The position numbers and the translations under genes are program-made. Of a DNA stretch of 64,000 nucleotides, positions 16,331 through 25,089 are shown piece after piece. This DNA is from Benzoatithermus flavus (GTDB lineage Bacteria > Pseudomonadota > Alphaproteobacteria > Geminicoccales > Geminicoccaceae). The stretch's first letter is position 1, and each line of letters begins with the position of its first letter. Below the pieces are notes generated by a model, which ran no database searches, was not told the origin of the DNA, and worked only from the letters and a program-made list of their open reading frames with translations. Location of the stretch: contig NZ_JBBLZC010000003.1 of NCBI RefSeq assembly GCF_037908215.1, positions 62,001 to 126,000 of the forward strand. The letters are read 5' to 3'.

Positions 16331-16358
16331 TTGACGCATTCAAGAGCGCTCGTAAGTT
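16331..16358 (+). promoter_or_regulatory. Candidate sigma70-type promoter of the histidine kinase gene
   Basis: TTGACG at 16331 and TAAGTT at 16353 are separated by 16 bases, giving a start point near 16365, about 45 bases upstream of the kinase ATG. The surrounding AT-richer stretch contrasts with the G+C-rich flanks. Confidence 0.45.
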
Positions 16359-16410
16359 GATATGCCGATGGCGGCGGCAGGACGAGCCTGCCGATGACGC
16401 GAGCCCCCCG

Positions 16411-19400
16411 ATGACGAGCAGGAAACGGACCGGGCGCCCCGGTATTGCCGGGAAAGCCTTCCGCGAGCTGAGCGAGGCGGCGATCCGCCGCTGCAGCCAT
16501 GTGGGTCTGCGGACCCGCCTCATGCTGACCCACGGCTTGTGCATCGTGCCGCTGGTGCTCCTGATCGGCTTCGCCCTCGACCTGCAGTTCCGCAGCCAGC
16601 TCGAGCGCGGGGTCGAGCTGGCCGAGCACGCGGCCGAGCATCTCGCCGCCGAGCACGCATCGATCATGGGTCAGGCCCGCGACGCGCTCGAGCAGATCGC
16701 CAGGATCGGCCTCGAGGACGGAGGGGATCGAAGCCACTGCGATCTCGGGCTCGCCGACGTCGTCGCCGCGAACGACTGGGCCACGAACGCGGCCCTGCTT
16801 GCGCCCGATGGCACGGTCCGCTGCCACAGCTTCGGACGCCGCGCGCCGGCGAGCTATGCCGATTGGCGCCTGTGGGAGCGGGTGCGCGCCGCGGACGGCA
16901 TGGTCGTGAGCGATCTGCTCGTGAGCAAGGTCACCGGCCTGCCGATCCTCGCCGCCGCCATGCCCCTGCGCGACGCAGGTGGGCGGCTCACCGGCATGGC
17001 GGCGGTCGCGATCGATCCCGACCTGCTCGTCAAATATCTCATGGCCCGCTTCCAGGACGTCGATCTCGTCGCCCTCGTGATCGACTCGGAAGGCAGGCTC
17101 GCCGCCCGCAAGCCCGAATCGCCGTTCGTCGGCCTCAGCATCGCCGCCACCCCGCTGGCGCAATGGGCGTTGGCAGGGGCGAGCGAGCCCGCCGAGTTCA
17201 CGAGCCTCGACGGGATCGAGCGTCTCTACGTCCAGCGTCCGGTGCCGGGGACCGGCCTTCGGGTCGTGGTTGGGATCGAGGACAGCCGTCTCGTCGCCGG
17301 TGCCTGGCGCTATGGTCTCTTGGCTGCGCTCGCGGTCATCGGCACGCTCGCTCTCTCGGCGCTGATCGCCGGGGTCTCCTCGGCCGCGTTCGTCGTCCGG
17401 GATGCGCGGCGGATGGCGATGGCGGCCGAGAGCGGCCGGAATCTCGCCGGGGTCGAGCTCGGCCTCGCCGCGGCGCCGGAGCTCCGTGCGCTCCATGCCG
17501 CCTACCGCGCCATGGCGGAGCGGCTGCGCGACTATGCCGAGGCGAGCAGCGACTGGTGGTGGGAGACCGACACGGAGCACCGCTTCACCGCCTTCTCCGA
17601 GCGCTTCGAGGAGGTGCTGGGCATCGCACCCGCGCGGCTCCTGGGCCGGCATCGCTGGGACAGCCGCCGCGACGATCCGGCCGACGGCGACTGGGACGCC
17701 TATCGCCGCACGGTTGAGGCGCAGGAGCCTTTTCGCGACTTCACCTACGCGATCCTGGACGATGCGGGTAACCGGCGCGTGCTGCAGGTGAGCGGACGGC
17801 CGGTGTTCGATCCCGATGGCAGCTTCAAAGGCTATCGCGGCATCGGCCGCGACATCACCCTGCACCACCGGCTCGAGCAGGATCTCGCCGCTGCCGTGAC
17901 CCGGATGCGCGCCGTCCTCGACACGCTGGTCGATGCCGTGATCACGATCAACCGCTCCGGCACGATCGAATCGGCCAACCCGGCTGCCGAGCGCATGTTC
18001 GGCTATCCGGTCGAGCGGCTGATCGGCCGCAACGTCGCCATGCTGATGCCCGAGCCGCATCGCAGCGCTCACGACGGCTATCTGCGCCGCTACTTCGCGA
18101 CCGGCGAGAGCCAAGTCATCGGCCGGCATCGCGAACTCACGGCGCAGCGCGCCGACGGATCGGTGTTCCCGATCGAGCTCACGGTCGCTCCGATGCAGCT
18201 CGACGGTGCCACGATGTTCGTCGGCATCGTGCGCGACATCACCGAACGGCGGAAGGTCGACCAGCTCAAGGCCGAGTTCGTCTCGACCGTGAGCCACGAG
18301 CTCAGGACTCCCCTGACCTCGATCGTGGGCTCGCTGGCGCTGATCAGCGGCGGTGCCGTGGGCGAGATCCCCGAGCGCGCCAGGCGGATGATTCAGATCG
18401 CGCACAAAAACGGCGAGCGCCTGGTGCACCTCGTCAACGACATACTCGACCTCGAGAAGCTCGAATCCGGCCGCATGGAGTTCGATCTCGAGCCCGTGCG
18501 GCTGCGCCAGGCGCTCGAGCAGGCGCTCGAGGCCAACCGCCCCTACGCCGACAAGCACGAGGTCCGCCTGTGCCTCGCTCCCGGCGCCGACGACGGCACG
18601 GCGCTCGTCGACCAGCACCGCCTCGGGCAGGTGCTGGCCAACCTGATCTCGAACGCGGTCAAATTCTCGCCCGCAGGCGGCGAGGTGACGCTCGGGCTCG
18701 TGCGCGAAGGCGAGGAGCTCGTGCTCTCGGTCGCCGACCGCGGCCGCGGCATTCCGGACGCGTTCAAGAGCCGCATCTTCGGCCGTTTCGCGCAGGCCGA
18801 CGCCAGCGACACGCGCGAGAAGGGCGGCACCGGGCTCGGCCTCAGCATCACGAAGAGCATCGTCGAGCGCCTGGGCGGGCGGATCGACTTCGAAAGCGAG
18901 CTCGGCCGCGGGACGACGTTCTTCGTCCGGCTGCCGGTCTGGTCGGGCGGCACGATCGAACCGGAGCGCACGGCGACACCGGCACGCATCCTGGTCTGCG
19001 AGACCGACACCGCCGCCGCCACTCGGCTGCGCGCCGTGCTCGAGAGCAACGGGTTCGCGGTCGACGTGACGCGCCCGACCGATCTCGCGCAGGCGATGGC
19101 GGAGAACGCTTATGCGGCGGTCATGCTGCACCTGCCACCGTCGGACGACGGCGACATCGGGCGCAGCCTGAGCGGTGCTGCTCCGGGCGCCGAGCCGCTG
19201 CCCGTGGTCGTGCTTTCGGCCGATGCGGCGGGGCTCGGCGGTGCTGCACCTCCCGAGCGGGCCGAAGACTGCGCCACCGGCGCTCGCCTGCTGCGCTCGA
19301 TCGCAACAGCCGTGCACGGGCGCGCAGGCGCCACCCGGATCCTGCACGTCGAGGACGATCCTGACATCGCCACCGTGGTCGCCCAGGCGTTGGAAGATCC

Positions 19401-19788
19401 CGCGGTCGAGGTGGTCCGCGCCGCGAGCCTCGCCGAGGCCAGGCGGCGCCTCGCGCAGGACGGACCGTTCGACCTCGCGGTGCTGGATGTCGGCCTGCCC
19501 GACGGCAGCGGGCTCGATCTTCTGGACCCGCTCATCGGCCAGGGCGACGTGCCGACGGTGCCGACCATCATCTTCTCGGCGCAGGAGGTGCCCGAGATCT
19601 GCCGCAGCCGCGCGGCGGCGACGCTGATCAAGTCGCGGGCGAGCCTCGAAGACCTCGTGAGCACGGTGCAGACACTGGCCGCGGCGCATCGGCATCGTTC
19701 GGATCGGGCACGGCCGACGGTCGACGGCGGATCCCGGCATGACGTCACGGCAGAGGAGAGCGAAGCGTGGCAGAGCTGCAGCGCGTGA
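16411..19788 (+). CDS. Hybrid sensor histidine kinase (Cache-like, PAS, HisKA, pseudo-receiver, receiver)
   Basis: Membrane sensor kinase of 1125 residues. The order is a first membrane helix near residue 45, a periplasmic Cache-like sensor to about 305, a second helix near 310-330, two PAS domains (about 370-490 and 500-615), then HisKA with the phospho-accepting His629 in STVSHELRTP and a HATPase domain (GTGLGLSI). Two receiver-like domains follow. The first (about 855-960) has His907 where the acceptor Asp should be, so it is a pseudo-receiver. The second has Asp1026 in AVLDVGLPDGSG. The ATG at 16411 is the best in-frame start, though its ribosome site is weak. The end overlaps the response regulator gene by 22 bases. 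Confidence 0.9.
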   Translation: MTSRKRTGRPGIAGKAFRELSEAAIRRCSHVGLRTRLMLTHGLCIVPLVLLIGFALDLQFRSQLERGVELAEHAAEHLAAEHASIMGQARDALEQIARIGLEDGGDRSHCDLGLADVVAANDWATNAALLAPDGTVRCHSFGRRAPASYADWRLWERVRAADGMVVSDLLVSKVTGLPILAAAMPLRDAGGRLTGMAAVAIDPDLLVKYLMARFQDVDLVALVIDSEGRLAARKPESPFVGLSIAATPLAQWALAGASEPAEFTSLDGIERLYVQRPVPGTGLRVVVGIEDSRLVAGAWRYGLLAALAVIGTLALSALIAGVSSAAFVVRDARRMAMAAESGRNLAGVELGLAAAPELRALHAAYRAMAERLRDYAEASSDWWWETDTEHRFTAFSERFEEVLGIAPARLLGRHRWDSRRDDPADGDWDAYRRTVEAQEPFRDFTYAILDDAGNRRVLQVSGRPVFDPDGSFKGYRGIGRDITLHHRLEQDLAAAVTRMRAVLDTLVDAVITINRSGTIESANPAAERMFGYPVERLIGRNVAMLMPEPHRSAHDGYLRRYFATGESQVIGRHRELTAQRADGSVFPIELTVAPMQLDGATMFVGIVRDITERRKVDQLKAEFVSTVSHELRTPLTSIVGSLALISGGAVGEIPERARRMIQIAHKNGERLVHLVNDILDLEKLESGRMEFDLEPVRLRQALEQALEANRPYADKHEVRLCLAPGADDGTALVDQHRLGQVLANLISNAVKFSPAGGEVTLGLVREGEELVLSVADRGRGIPDAFKSRIFGRFAQADASDTREKGGTGLGLSITKSIVERLGGRIDFESELGRGTTFFVRLPVWSGGTIEPERTATPARILVCETDTAAATRLRAVLESNGFAVDVTRPTDLAQAMAENAYAAVMLHLPPSDDGDIGRSLSGAAPGAEPLPVVVLSADAAGLGGAAPPERAEDCATGARLLRSIATAVHGRAGATRILHVEDDPDIATVVAQALEDPAVEVVRAASLAEARRRLAQDGPFDLAVLDVGLPDGSGLDLLDPLIGQGDVPTVPTIIFSAQEVPEICRSRAAATLIKSRASLEDLVSTVQTLAAAHRHRSDRARPTVDGGSRHDVTAEESEAWQSCSA

Positions 19789-20165
19789 TGTGCGTCGAGG
19801 ACGAGGACGATATCCGCATCATCGCGGAGATGGCCCTCGCCGATGTCGGCGGCCTCGAGGTGATGACGTGCGCGTCGGGAGCGAGCGCGCTCGAAGCCGT
19901 GGCGGGGTTCGCGCCGCAGCTCGTCGTGCTCGACGTGATGATGCCGGGCATGGACGGGCCCGCCGTGCTGGCGCGGCTCAAGGAACGGGCCGACACCTGC
20001 CACCTACCGGTCGTGTTCATGACGGCGAAGGTGCAGCCTTCCGAGGTGGCGCGCCTCAAGTCCCTGGGTGCCGCCGACGTGGTGGCGAAGCCGTTCGACC
20101 CCATGACTCTGGCCGAGCAGCTCCGCGCCATCTGGGCGGGTCTGGGCGGGGAGGCCAGGCCGTGA
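19767..20165 (+). CDS. Single-domain response regulator
   Basis: Stand-alone receiver of 132 residues without an output domain (CheY-like). The acidic pocket MCVEDEDD is at residues 8-15, the acceptor is Asp56 in LVVLDVMMPGMDG, Thr is in VFMTAK, and Lys is in VVAKPFDP. It starts with GTG after gaggagag inside the end of the kinase gene and overlaps the next gene (GTGA). It likely passes phosphate between the hybrid kinase and the HPt protein. Confidence 0.92.
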   Translation: MAELQRVMCVEDEDDIRIIAEMALADVGGLEVMTCASGASALEAVAGFAPQLVVLDVMMPGMDGPAVLARLKERADTCHLPVVFMTAKVQPSEVARLKSLGAADVVAKPFDPMTLAEQLRAIWAGLGGEARP

Positions 20166-20488
20166 GCGCCGCCCTTCATCTCGAGCAGGTCGTGGCGCAG
20201 CTCCGTGCCAGGTTCAACGACGAGCTGGTGCCGCGACTCGACCGGATCAGAGCACTCACGCGAGCGCTGCCCACCGATCCGGCGGCCATCCGCGAGCTGC
20301 AGATGGCGGTGCACAACATCGCCGGCATCGCCGGGACGTTCGGCCATCCGCGGCTCTCGGCGACGGCCGCGCGGATGGACGAGCTCTTGAGCCAGCGGGT
20401 CCCCGAGGCGATCGATCATGGCCTCCTGGCGCGGCTCGCCCAGGATCTGCATCCGGATACGCTGCTGGGCGAGCCGCCCGGCGGGTGA
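20162..20488 (+). CDS. HPt domain protein
   Basis: A 108-residue helical histidine phosphotransfer protein. The acceptor is His51 in AVHNIAGIAGTFG, matching the HPt pattern (His, then Gly at the expected spacing). The GTG start overlaps the stop of the response regulator (GTGA). Together with the hybrid kinase and regulator it makes a complete phosphorelay; the final output regulator is not in this window. Confidence 0.82.
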   Translation: MSAALHLEQVVAQLRARFNDELVPRLDRIRALTRALPTDPAAIRELQMAVHNIAGIAGTFGHPRLSATAARMDELLSQRVPEAIDHGLLARLAQDLHPDTLLGEPPGG

Positions 20489-20552
20489 GCGCATCGTGCC
20501 GGCATCGCCCGACCCGGATCTGCGCTAGGATGACGATCGGGCAGGGCTGACG

Positions 20553-20592
20553 CGGCTCGCGCACCGGCGCTCGATTCGACCGGCGCGAGCCG
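20553..20592 (+). terminator. 10-bp inverted repeat between the HPt gene and the acyl-CoA dehydrogenase
   Basis: cggctcgcgc at 20553 pairs perfectly with gcgcgagccg at 20583, with a 20-base loop. It is 22 bases upstream of the next start codon and has no T-run. It may end the phosphorelay transcript or act as a leader hairpin. Confidence 0.35.
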
Positions 20593-20614
20593 GCCTTGCG
20601 TGCGGGAGGCGGCG

Positions 20615-22306
20615 ATGCGTACCTTGGCCGAGCTCACCGGCGGCAATCTCTACCGCAGCGACCCCGACCTCGTGCGGCGGCTGGAGCGCGGCAGCGCGCC
20701 GACGCTGGACGGTCGGGATCGGGAACGGCTCGAGCGCTTCGGCGCGTTCGTGGCCGAGACGGTCGAGCCGGCGGCCGCCTACACCGACCGCTACGCCCCG
20801 CCCAGGCTCGAGCCCTGGGACGGGGAGGGGCGGCCGATCGACCGGATCGTCCGCAACCCGCTCCATGCCGCAGCGCATGCCGAGGTCTACCGGCACGGCT
20901 TCGTTGCCCTCAACCACGTACCCGAGCGTCGCCCCTATCGTCTCACCTTCGCCTTCGGCTACCTGCTGGCGCAGGCCGACATCTCGCTCCACTGCCCGGC
21001 GACGCTGACCGGTGCCGTCGCCTGGGTGCTGGACCGCCATGCGCCGGAAGAGCTGCGCCGGCGCTTCCTGCCGGCCTTCTTGCGCACCGACGGCACCGCC
21101 GCCACCGGCGCCACCTGGGCCACCGAGGTCGGTGCCGGGAGCGATCTCGGCGCCACGGCGACGGTCGCCCGGAGGACGGACGGGGAGGACGTCGGCCTCA
21201 CCGGCCTCAAATGGTTCGCGAGCAACGCCGATGCCGATATGGCCCTGGTGACGGCCCGGCCCGAGGGAGCGCCCGCCGGGTCGGCCGGGATCGGCCTCTA
21301 CCTCGTGCCGCGGCGGCTGCCGGACGGAAGCCTGAACCGCTATCGCATCCGCGCCCTCAAGGAGAAGCTCGGCACGCGCGGTCTCGCCACCGGCGAGATC
21401 GAGCTCGACGGCGCTGGCGCCTGGCAGGTGGCGGCACCGCCCGAGGGCCTGAAGGCGATGCTCGACGCTTTCGGCTACAGCCGTATCCACAACGCGATGG
21501 CGGCAGCCGGCCTGCAGCGCCGCGTGTTCCTCGAAGCCCTCGCGCACGCGCGCGGCCGCGAGGCGTTCGGCCATCCGCTCGCCACCTACCCGATGGTCCA
21601 GGACGTGCTGCTCGACCTGCTGGCCCGCCAGGAGGCGAGCCTGCTCCTGGCGCTCGAGGCGGCAGCAGCATTCGATGCGGCGCTCGCCGATCCTGCAGCC
21701 AAGCCCTGGCTCCGGCTCGTCACCGCGCTCGCCAAGTTCCAGACGGCGACTTGGGTGGTGCCGGCGGCGAGCGCTCTCGTCGAGCTCATGGGCGGCAGGG
21801 GCTATGTCGAGGACCATCCCGCCTCGCGCCTGCTGCGCGATGCCCAGGTCCTGCCGGTCTGGGAGGGCGGGGCCAACATCCAGGCGCACGAGGTGCTGCG
21901 GCTCCTCTCGGCCGGCAATGCGGCCGCAGCCTACGCGGCGCGGCTCGAGGGCGTGCTCGGGCGGCTGGAGGGGGGGCTCGGCGATCTCGCCCGGCCCGTG
22001 GCCGAGGCCCTCGCCGCCTGCCGTCGTGTCGCCGCCGGCCTCGCTGCGCGGCCGGAGGAAGGCAGCCGGATCGCGCGCCGCCTCGCCCGCGTGATGGCGG
22101 AAGCCCTCGCGGCAGCGCTCCTCCTCGAGGCTGCCGCTGCCGATCTCGCCGCCGGCGACGCGCGCAAGGCGCTCGTGGCGCGGCGCTTCGTCGAGGGCTG
22201 CCGTGAACGGCCTTGGGATCTCGTGGGCGGCGAGGGACCCTGGCAGCGCTGCTTCGCTGCCATCGTCGACCACGCGCCGATCGCCGCGAGCCTGCTTGCC
22301 GCCTGA
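20615..22306 (+). CDS. AidB-like acyl-CoA dehydrogenase
   Basis: FAD-dependent acyl-CoA dehydrogenase family protein of 563 residues. Recognisable parts are the substrate/FAD loop TWATEVGAGSDLG near residue 165, LTGLKWFASN near 195, and the C-terminal RDAQVLPVWEGGANIQAHE, where the Glu and Gly pattern matches AidB/isovaleryl-CoA-dehydrogenase-type enzymes. A C-terminal helical extension beyond about residue 430 also fits AidB. AidB relatives act in alkylation stress or in fatty-acid oxidation; which applies here is unknown. The ATG at 20615 has ggaggc upstream; a GTG 15 bases earlier is less likely. Confidence 0.85.
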   Translation: MRTLAELTGGNLYRSDPDLVRRLERGSAPTLDGRDRERLERFGAFVAETVEPAAAYTDRYAPPRLEPWDGEGRPIDRIVRNPLHAAAHAEVYRHGFVALNHVPERRPYRLTFAFGYLLAQADISLHCPATLTGAVAWVLDRHAPEELRRRFLPAFLRTDGTAATGATWATEVGAGSDLGATATVARRTDGEDVGLTGLKWFASNADADMALVTARPEGAPAGSAGIGLYLVPRRLPDGSLNRYRIRALKEKLGTRGLATGEIELDGAGAWQVAAPPEGLKAMLDAFGYSRIHNAMAAAGLQRRVFLEALAHARGREAFGHPLATYPMVQDVLLDLLARQEASLLLALEAAAAFDAALADPAAKPWLRLVTALAKFQTATWVVPAASALVELMGGRGYVEDHPASRLLRDAQVLPVWEGGANIQAHEVLRLLSAGNAAAAYAARLEGVLGRLEGGLGDLARPVAEALAACRRVAAGLAARPEEGSRIARRLARVMAEALAAALLLEAAAADLAAGDARKALVARRFVEGCRERPWDLVGGEGPWQRCFAAIVDHAPIAASLLAA

Positions 22307-22401
22307 GCCTTCCGCTCGCCTTGCATCGGTCGCTCCGGACGGCTAGGCGGGGTCGGCGAGGTGCCGGGGCCTCGCGTCATCCCAGCCGGCGGAGGAGAGC
22401 C

Positions 22402-23547
22402 TTGGCGCCTTCGGATCTGCGTCTCGAGTCCGTCTCGGGGAAGGCGGGCCTCACCAGCTTCATCGGTCTCACCCGCAGGATCTACGCGGGCGACCCGAGC
22501 TGGGTCCAGCCGCTGACGCTCGAGCGGCTCGATCACCTGAACCAGAAGAAGAACCCGTTCCTGCGCGCGATCGACGTCCGCTACTGGATCGCCTGGCGGG
22601 GGAGCGAGCCCGTGGGCCGGATCAGCGCCCAGATCAACCGGCGCCATCTCGAGCGCTACCGGGATGCTACCGGCCATTTCGGCTTTCTGGACGCGATCGA
22701 CGATCCGGCCGTGTTCGCGGCTCTGCTCGGCGCTGCCGAGGACTGGCTGCGCCGACAGGGCATGCGCCGGCTCGCCGGGCCCTTCAACCTCTCGATCAAC
22801 GACGAGTGCGGGCTGCTCGTCGAGGGCTTCGACACTCCGCCCAACCTGATGATGGGCCACGCCCGGCCCTATTACCGTGAGCGCGTGGAAGCACTCGGCT
22901 ACACCAAGCTCAAGGACCTCCTGGCCTACGACTTCGACGTGGCCGCGCCTTGGCCGCCGGCCGCCCGGCGCCTCCTCGACCGGCTGCGCCGGATGCCGGG
23001 GGTGCGCATCCGCCCGCTCGACATGCGGCGCTACGAGGAGGAGATCGCCACCGTCTGCCGGATCTTCAACGATGCCTGGGCCGACAACTGGTGGTTCATC
23101 CCCTTCGGCGAGGACGAGGCGCTGTATCTCGCGAAGAGCCTGAAGCCGCTCGTCAACCCCGGCAGCTTCGCGATCGGCGAGCTCGACGGCGAGCCCGTTG
23201 CCATGACCGCGGCCCTGCCGAACCTCAACGAGGCGATCCGCGACCTCGATGGCAGGCTGCTGCCCTTCGGCTGGGCCAGGCTGCTCTGGCGGCTCAAGGT
23301 CAAAGGGCTCAAGACCGGCCGGATGCCGCTCATGGGGGTGGTAAGGCGCCTGCAGGGCACGCCCAAGGGAGCGGCGCTGGCCTTGGGCATCATCGACGCG
23401 GTCAAGAGCCACCACGCCGCCCGCGGCTACGAGCGCGCCGAGCTCTCCTGGATCCTCGAGGACAACGAGGCCGTGAAGGCCGTGATCCACGCCGTGGGTG
23501 CCGTGCCCTACAAACGCTACCGGATCTACGGCAAGGCGCTCGCCTGA
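22402..23547 (+). CDS. GNAT-like bacterial ceramide synthase candidate
   Basis: Cytosolic or membrane-associated protein of 381 residues with a GNAT-type acyltransferase fold (ending ELSWILEDNEAVKAVIHAVG). This family includes the Caulobacter ceramide synthase bCerS, which N-acylates 3-oxosphinganine or a related base. Here it faces the spt-acp-cerR-ligase operon across a 17-base gap, which supports the assignment. The start is TTG at 22402 with an excellent ribosome-binding site (ggaggag). Substrate chain length cannot be read from sequence. Confidence 0.72.
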   Translation: MAPSDLRLESVSGKAGLTSFIGLTRRIYAGDPSWVQPLTLERLDHLNQKKNPFLRAIDVRYWIAWRGSEPVGRISAQINRRHLERYRDATGHFGFLDAIDDPAVFAALLGAAEDWLRRQGMRRLAGPFNLSINDECGLLVEGFDTPPNLMMGHARPYYRERVEALGYTKLKDLLAYDFDVAAPWPPAARRLLDRLRRMPGVRIRPLDMRRYEEEIATVCRIFNDAWADNWWFIPFGEDEALYLAKSLKPLVNPGSFAIGELDGEPVAMTAALPNLNEAIRDLDGRLLPFGWARLLWRLKVKGLKTGRMPLMGVVRRLQGTPKGAALALGIIDAVKSHHAARGYERAELSWILEDNEAVKAVIHAVGAVPYKRYRIYGKALA

Positions 23548-23564
23548 GCACCCTGCCGTCACCC

Positions 23565-24782
23565 TCAGGCGGTCCGGGCCAGCGCCGCCCCTTCCTCGGT
23601 GAGTTCGGCCACCACGGCCGCGAAGCGCTCGATCACGACGTCTACCTGCGCGAAGCTGTGTGCCGCCGACAGGCTCGCCCGGAGCAGGCACAAGGAGCCG
23701 GGCGTGCCCGGCGGCAGGGCCAGGTTCACGTACACGCCGCGCTCGCGCAGCAGGTTCCAGGCGCGCGCCGCTGCGATCTCGCCGGGCAGCGGCACGGCGA
23801 TCACCGGGCTCACCGGCGAGCAGGGCCTGAGCCCGATCCCGACCAGCCCCTCGTGCAGCCGCCGCGCGTTGGCCCAGAGCCGGGTGCGCAGGGTAGGGTC
23901 CTCCTCGATCCGCTGCAGGGCCGCACGTACCGAGGCGATGCTGGACGGGCTCGGCGAGGCCGTGAACATGTAGGGCCGGGCGCAGAAGCGGAGCAGGTCG
24001 AACTTCGGGTGATTCGAGGCGCCGAAGCCGCCGATGGCGCCCAAGCTCTTGCTGAACGTACCGACGACGAAGTCGACCTCCTCCTCGACTCCCTCGGCCT
24101 CGGCGAGGCCGCGGCCGGTCTCGCCGTAGACGCCGAACGAGTGCGCCTCATCGACGAGGAGCCAGGCGCCGTGCTTCTTTTTGACCTCGACGAACGCCTG
24201 GAGCGGGGCCGTGTCGCCCAGCATGCTGTAGAGCCCTTCGACCACGACGAGCTTGCACTCGCCCTCGGCACCCAGCCGGGTCAGACGCCTGTCGAGATCG
24301 GCGGGATCGTTGTGCCGGAAGCGCACGATGGTCGCACCCGAGAGCTTGCAGGCATCGTAGATGCTGGCGTGCGAATCGGCGTCGATCAGCACCACGTCGC
24401 GCGGGCCGGCGAGGCCCGCGATCATGGCGAGGTTCGCCTGGTAGCCGGTGCTGAACACCATGCAAGAGCGGCGCTTGAGGAAGCGGGCGAAGGCCTGCTC
24501 CAGCTCCTGGTGCGGCCCGTAGGTGCCGTTCGCGATCCTCGAGCCCGTGGTGCCCGTGCCGTAGCGCTCGAGCGCCTCCTGGGCCGCGGCGATGCAGGCC
24601 GGATCGTAGGTGAGGCCGAGATAGTTGTTGGTGCCGACGAGGATGGTCTCGCGGCCGTCGATCACGGCCTCGGTGGCCGAGCGCAGCTCGTCGATCCGCA
24701 CCGCGAACGGGTCGGCGCCGAGCTGCAGGAGCTGCTCGTGGCGGCTCGCGAACGGCGCGTACTTGTCGAAGATGTCCATCAT
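23565..24782 (-). CDS. spt: Serine palmitoyltransferase (alpha-oxoamine synthase)
   Basis: PLP enzyme of 405 residues that condenses an acyl thioester with an amino acid (serine in sphingolipid synthesis) to a 3-oxo base, in the cytosol. Motifs: NNYLGLTYDP near 50, GTGTTGSRIANGT near 75, VDEAHSFGVYG near 210 and the PLP-binding Lys245 in GTFSKSLGAIGG. Other alpha-oxoamine synthases (KBL, BioF, HemA) look similar; the adjacent acyl carrier protein, reductase and ligase favour Spt. The ATG at 24782 overlaps the acp stop (ATGA). Confidence 0.88.
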   Translation of the reverse strand: MMDIFDKYAPFASRHEQLLQLGADPFAVRIDELRSATEAVIDGRETILVGTNNYLGLTYDPACIAAAQEALERYGTGTTGSRIANGTYGPHQELEQAFARFLKRRSCMVFSTGYQANLAMIAGLAGPRDVVLIDADSHASIYDACKLSGATIVRFRHNDPADLDRRLTRLGAEGECKLVVVEGLYSMLGDTAPLQAFVEVKKKHGAWLLVDEAHSFGVYGETGRGLAEAEGVEEEVDFVVGTFSKSLGAIGGFGASNHPKFDLLRFCARPYMFTASPSPSSIASVRAALQRIEEDPTLRTRLWANARRLHEGLVGIGLRPCSPVSPVIAVPLPGEIAAARAWNLLRERGVYVNLALPPGTPGSLCLLRASLSAAHSFAQVDVVIERFAAVVAELTEEGAALARTA

Positions 24783-25036
24783 GCGCCCCCGCGTGCTTCG
24801 AGCTGCCGTTCGACGAGGGTGACGAGATCGGCCACCGTCGTCATGTCGGAGACGAGATTGATCGGGATGTCGATCTCGAACCGGTCCTCGACCTCCATGA
24901 TGAGGTCCATGGCCGCAACCGAATCGATGTTGAGGTCGGCAGCGAGATCCGTCTCCGGTCCGATCGTGCGTCCGGCCGTGTTGAAGCGCTGGAGGATGGC
25001 GGCGACCTCGCCCAGAACGCGATTCGTATCGGTCAT
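24779..25036 (-). CDS. Dedicated acyl carrier protein of the ceramide cluster
   Basis: Acyl carrier protein of 85 residues with the 4'-phosphopantetheine site Ser39 in DLNIDSVAAMDL. The acidic helix after it (VEDRFEIDIP) is typical. Located between cerR and spt, it likely presents the fatty acyl chain loaded by the upstream acyl-AMP ligase to Spt. The stop overlaps the spt start by 4 bases, so it is translated with it. Confidence 0.92.
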   Translation of the reverse strand: MTDTNRVLGEVAAILQRFNTAGRTIGPETDLAADLNIDSVAAMDLIMEVEDRFEIDIPINLVSDMTTVADLVTLVERQLEARGGA

Positions 25037-25089
25037 GATTCCCGCTTCCGTTGCAAAAATCCGTCACCGCCGCCGGTCGGCCGCGGCCC

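Noticed and set aside
16315..19740. A very long open frame on the minus strand opposite the histidine kinase gene
   Set aside because: It is the mirror of a high-G+C coding gene. The plus strand has clear HisKA, HATPase and receiver motifs; the minus reading has none and is full of Arg, His and Gln.
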